This document shows, one piece after another, positions 61,168-64,000 of a stretch of DNA of 64,000 bases. The stretch comes from Marinomonas ushuaiensis DSM 15871 (GTDB taxonomy: Bacteria > Pseudomonadota > Gammaproteobacteria > Pseudomonadales > Marinomonadaceae), in the NCBI RefSeq assembly GCF_000521805.1, contig NZ_JAMB01000001.1:248001-312000 (forward strand). The letters run 5' to 3'. Within the stretch, counting starts at the first letter, position 1; each line of letters starts with the position of its first letter. A program made the translations under genes and the position numbers. Under the pieces are notes generated by a model. The model searched no databases and was not told the DNA's origin. It worked only from the letters and a program-made list of their open reading frames with translations.

Positions 61168-61575
61168 CTAGGCAGGCATTTGCTCAAAGCAAGAAATATC
61201 GTTTAGTACTTGATCCCAATTGCCTTTGCTGTCCGTAAAGATGTGCGCTTGTGGTGTTATTTCTACGTCTGTATCCAAACAACCAGCTGGTATAACAACT
61301 ATGTCTCTTGATTTGACATGAAGGGGAAGCAATGAGCTGCAAGTAGAACAAAAATTGCGAGCGAAGTTCGCGCCTTCCAAGCGGTAATGACTGATTTTTT
61401 CTTCACCACTCAACCAGGTAAGTTTTGCGCCTGGAGCAAACAAATTCGCACAATGAGCAGAGCCAGATGTTTTTCGGCAACGGCTACAATGGCAGAAGAA
61501 AAACTTTTTAAATTTGCCCTCCATTTCGAATTTAATGGCGCCACAAAGGCAGGATCCAGTATGGGTGATTTCCAT
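61168..61575 (-). CDS. GFA-family zinc protein
   Basis: 135 residues. Zinc ligands: TGSCLCGAIKFEME (about 6-19), FCHCSRCRKTSGSAHCAN (about 27-44) and ARNFCSTCSSLLP (about 72-84). The CHCSRCRKTSGS block is the standard GFA signature, and this is a more typical member than the one at 15823. Activity unknown; GFA proteins are often annotated as formaldehyde-activating without proof. Convergent with the aminotransferase gene. Confidence 0.9.
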   Translation of the reverse strand: MEITHTGSCLCGAIKFEMEGKFKKFFFCHCSRCRKTSGSAHCANLFAPGAKLTWLSGEEKISHYRLEGANFARNFCSTCSSLLPLHVKSRDIVVIPAGCLDTDVEITPQAHIFTDSKGNWDQVLNDISCFEQMPA

Positions 61576-61698
61576 AACATCGCTCTCTATTCGTTATTTT
61601 TTATTTGAGTTGTTACTAAGCCTTTTGAGAGCCTAAGCCCTAAAGATTATCTAGTAAGATACATCATGCTGTTTCATTTATTAAAGCGTTATTTGTTG

Positions 61699-61971
61699 TT
61701 AGCGCACTGGGCGTTTTATCAATGTGGCGCAAGATAAGACATACAAAACAATGAGTAAGACTGAAAAAAGATTTGGGGGAATGCCCCAATGTAAACTGAT
61801 AGGGCGAATCATGAATAAGCTCATGGCAACTGGGATAATCAGTAAAAACATACGGCTCATACTGAGTGTGACAGTAAAGCCTTCATCACAAGATGGGCAA
61901 GGTTGTGGACGACGAATACTTTTTCTAAGCAAGGAAAATGACAGCTTAGATTCACAATGTGGACATTTCAT
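61699..61971 (-). CDS. Small zinc-ribbon membrane protein
   Basis: 90 residues. The N-terminus has two CxxC pairs, KCPHCESKLS and QPCPSCDEGF, about 25 residues apart: a zinc ribbon. Two hydrophobic segments follow (MFLLIIPVAMSLFMI and NLFSVLLIVLYVLSCATLI). This layout is common in small bacterial CXXC-20-CXXC-type proteins of unknown role. The translated features make the gene real despite its size. It is monocistronic. Confidence 0.75.
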   Translation of the reverse strand: MKCPHCESKLSFSLLRKSIRRPQPCPSCDEGFTVTLSMSRMFLLIIPVAMSLFMIRPISLHWGIPPNLFSVLLIVLYVLSCATLIKRPVR

Positions 61972-62134
61972 AAAACAGACCTAACAAGGTTAAATATTTT
62001 AGTAAAAAGATACATAAAATATAGCATCAGAGTCTGTGTAGCTCTAACACTTGATGCAAATTCATTGGTTTTCAGTCTCGTATACTATTCCATAATAGAG
62101 TAAAAAAGCCTTATGAAAAAAACTCAAGAAATAA

Positions 62135-62356
62135 TGGTTTGTCTTTATCGCAAATATCTATGGTGTTGATCTTGATTTCACCGGCTATCTGACGGTTGTT
62201 CTCATGTCTGTTTTTGCATCGATTGGTACCGCAGTTAATGTGTCTGGTTATGTCGTTGTTTCTGTCGCGAAGAGCGAAGGGCAACTGGATGAAAGTATTT
62301 ACAATGATCCAGAAGCGGGTAACCAGTTAGAGCTTCACACAGAGCACAAAGTGTAA
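62135..62356 (+). pseudogene. Remnant of a sodium/dicarboxylate (DAACS) symporter gene with an internal deletion
   Basis: The frame reads FVFIANIYGVDLDFTGYLTV then VLMSVFASIGTA, then jumps to AVNVSGYVVVSVAKSEGQLD and ends ESIYNDPEAGNQ ... HTEHKV at TAA 62356. Intact family members have about 35-45 residues between the SIGTA loop and the NV-G-...-AKSEGELDE end, so an in-frame piece is missing. Upstream sequence for the first 300 residues is absent (stop TAA 62132). Its own terminator survives at 62391. Confidence 0.8.
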
Positions 62357-62390
62357 TTTTTCAGATCTTAAAAAACACCTTAGTGAACTA

Positions 62391-62420
62391 AAAAATCCTC
62401 GCCTAATCGCGAGGATTTTT
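62391..62420 (+). terminator. Intrinsic terminator after the symporter remnant
   Basis: ATCCTCGC (62395-62402) pairs with GCGAGGAT (62409-62416) around CTAATC, with A5 before and T7 after. It lies 34 bp past the remnant's stop codon and is intact although the gene is not. Confidence 0.87.
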
Positions 62421-62641
62421 TTATGGGCGTGAGAAAAATATATGGCGATAAGACTAGGTTAAACCTCGATCTAATAAGTCATTCATTTGAGAGTGAAATA
62501 AGTTTTGTAAAAGAGTTTTTGAATTCTGAAAAAAGTATGAACCCTATGTGCATTCGCAGGGATTCGGTTGTTTTTGAGTACTCTATCGCCAAGTATGTAG
62601 TGAGTAAGACGAAATAAACAAAACGCTAATCAGGAGGAAAC

Positions 62642-63091
62642 ATGCAAAATCAAACAGATCAAGTCAAACATATTACAGACATTATAAAAGTGATGAATGG
62701 TGGTATGGAATTCTACCAAGAGGCGAAAACTAAAATAGGCACGGACTCTTACAAAGTGTTCTTTAATCGAATGATCAGTGCTAAACGGGAAGCGGCGGCA
62801 GAGTTACAGCAGTTCGCGGTCCAAGAGCAAGGAGAGCTAGAGAAAGATACAAGTAACGCGGTGAAACTGCGTCAGTCTTATACCAAATTACTCTCTAAGA
62901 TATCTGGTGATACCACTGCCTTTACTTACATTGATCAACTGGAGGAAGTGGAGGATAAAGTACTAGAAGAAATCGATATTGCGCTTGAAAGAGAGCAACC
63001 GCAAAACTGTGAAATAATACTTCAGCGAATCAAAGTAAGAATGAAAGAGTGTCATGATGAAATGAAAGCGCTGCAACAAACGACTGTTTAG
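62642..63091 (+). CDS. PA2169-family four-helix-bundle protein (DUF2383)
   Basis: 149 residues, strong AGGAGG site eight bases before the ATG. All-helical and charged; helices about 5-30 (VKHITDIIKVMNGGMEFYQE), 35-62, 75-92 and 98-145 with paired Glu/His positions, as in DUF2383 ferritin-like bundles (Pseudomonas PA2169). Some family members are linked to stress survival; no reaction is established. Monocistronic. Confidence 0.78.
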   Translation: MQNQTDQVKHITDIIKVMNGGMEFYQEAKTKIGTDSYKVFFNRMISAKREAAAELQQFAVQEQGELEKDTSNAVKLRQSYTKLLSKISGDTTAFTYIDQLEEVEDKVLEEIDIALEREQPQNCEIILQRIKVRMKECHDEMKALQQTTV

Positions 63092-63170
63092 TATTTCCAA
63101 GTGAGTGCATGACAGTAACCCCAAAAGCCAGCATTTACAGATAAGAAGTGATTACTATTGAACGATGTGA

Positions 63171-64000
63171 TTAGCTATTGGCAATCACGTCGTTCACGGC
63201 TTTTGATATCAATGTATTTTTAACCAATGTCGGAGTGACAGGCAGTTCAAACCAGAAGTCCATCGGCTGATCAAAACCGATGCCATGCATGTAGTTATAG
63301 AGCGCTTTACGTAACCCTTCGCCTAGCATTTGATGGTTTGTGCCTGTTGGATCGGTGAAGTCCACATCGTTTTCAGCAAACAAAATATCAGGACGTTCAG
63401 CCAGTGTAATGCCGAACTCTTCAGGGTTAACACCAATCGGACTGTGAACGGTGGCAGCGAATCGATGCCAGAATGCGGATTGGAAACAACCTTGATCCAT
63501 CATCTGACGCACCATTTCTAATGCATCAATGGTTTCTTGTTCTGTTTGTGTTGGGAAGCCATACATCAAGTAAGCATGAACCAAAATGTCCGCATCGCTG
63601 AAGGCTTTGGTCACGCGCGCGACTTGCTCGACACTCACGCCTTTTTTCATCAATTTAAGTAATCGATCTGATGCGACTTCAAGACCGCCACTCACGGCGA
63701 CACAGCCAGAATCCGCCAATAGCTGGCAACGCTCTGGCGTAAAGGTTTTTTCAAAGCGAATATTGCCCCACCAACTAATTACCACACCTCGTTCGATCAG
63801 GCGTGTTGCTAATGCGAATAAAGCTTTTGGTGGTGCAGCTTCATCAACAAAATGGAAACCGGTTTGTCCCGTTTCTTCGATTAGTTCTTCGATTCGATCT
63901 ACCAGAATATCAGCACCAGCGGCATCGTAACGGTCGATGTAATCCAAAGTCACATCGCAAAAGCTGCATTTACGCCAATAACAACCGTGGGCAATAGTCA
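63171..64000 (-). CDS. Radical SAM protein (5' end beyond the window)
   Basis: At least 276 residues; the frame is open to base 64000. The cluster motif is seen at the edge as AHGCYWRKCSFCDVTLDYID, a C-X4-C-X2-C spacing that differs from the classic C-X3-C-X2-C. The TIM-barrel part follows: FHFVDEAAPPKALFALATRL, GCVAVSGGLEVASDRLLKLM and VHAYLMYGFPTQTEQETIDA. This resembles B12-binding-type radical SAM proteins, whose N-terminal cobalamin domain would be outside the window. Reaction unknown. Confidence 0.87.
   Translation of the reverse strand, partial: TIAHGCYWRKCSFCDVTLDYIDRYDAAGADILVDRIEELIEETGQTGFHFVDEAAPPKALFALATRLIERGVVISWWGNIRFEKTFTPERCQLLADSGCVAVSGGLEVASDRLLKLMKKGVSVEQVARVTKAFSDADILVHAYLMYGFPTQTEQETIDALEMVRQMMDQGCFQSAFWHRFAATVHSPIGVNPEEFGITLAERPDILFAENDVDFTDPTGTNHQMLGEGLRKALYNYMHGIGFDQPMDFWFELPVTPTLVKNTLISKAVNDVIANS

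Noticed and set aside
62423..62617. 64-codon plus-strand frame after the symporter remnant
   Set aside because: Its ATG lies directly behind the T-tract of the terminator at 62391 with no ribosome site; the protein matches nothing I know. A real small gene cannot be excluded.
1..64000. Prophage, integrative element, insertion sequence, CRISPR array, tRNA or rRNA
   Set aside because: I found no integrase, transposase, phage structural gene, regular spaced repeats, tRNA cloverleaf or rRNA-like sequence.

Overview
The window looks like chromosomal DNA of a marine gammaproteobacterium of the Oceanospirillales, most like Marinomonas. This is inferred from moderately AT-rich sequence, E. coli/Vibrio-like housekeeping proteins (DppA, YhhQ, RIO kinase, SdhC/SdhD, Ada, Tag, Dgt) and many solute ABC transporters. 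I saw no rRNA, tRNA, CRISPR array, complete insertion sequence or prophage. Both edges cut genes: a dppA-like gene on the left and a radical SAM gene on the right.

Layout. 1-4792: DppA-like binding protein, a beta-hydroxyacid dehydrogenase, an SGNH esterase and a coniferyl-type aldehyde dehydrogenase. 4794-11568: a DeoR regulator divergent from a six-gene operon (binding protein, fused permease, ATPase, beta-CASP-like metallo-hydrolase, histidine phosphatase, PNKP-like HAD phosphatase). A PhoB box precedes the operon, so I read it as phosphate-starvation uptake and dephosphorylation of an organophosphate. 11611-16176: gamma-glutamylcyclotransferase-like protein, Ada, a TSUP permease, a diguanylate cyclase, a decayed second TSUP copy and a GFA-family protein. 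16255-21848: a LacI-controlled sugar ABC operon. 22476-24711: an AGCS symporter and an unknown membrane protein. 24753-30879: an Aap-type amino-acid ABC operon with two protein-tyrosine-phosphatase-fold genes inside it and a divergent GntR regulator. 31064-33196: tag and dgt.

33337-39517 is the most interesting segment. Three exact PhoB half-sites at 11-bp spacing precede six same-strand genes: a PhoU-like/aminoglycoside-kinase-like fusion, an ATP-grasp enzyme, an HprK-related kinase, a histidine phosphatase, a PPP-like metallophosphatase and a small acidic protein. It resembles the uncharacterised GAK-type (ATP-grasp/HprK-related kinase) systems and appears tied here to the phosphate regulon. 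A separate RimK-like ATP-grasp gene lies just downstream on the other strand.

40118-51876: RarD, an FMN riboswitch driving a RibN-like EamA transporter, gene remnants (43721-44150), a VTT-flavoprotein disulfide reductase fusion with a DUF547 protein, a LysR/TSUP pair, a PAS-GAF-GGDEF cyclase, a YgjP-like metalloprotease, and yhhQ preceded by a class I preQ1 riboswitch on its ribosome binding site. 52125-64000: RIO kinase, an unrecognised protein with an internal duplication, RhlE-type helicase, a third diguanylate cyclase, sdhC-sdhD without sdhA/sdhB, an OYE-family ene reductase, a methionine-type aminotransferase, a GFA protein, a dicarboxylate-symporter remnant, a DUF2383 protein and a partial radical SAM protein.

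All functions are read from sequence motifs and remembered family features; no database search was run.
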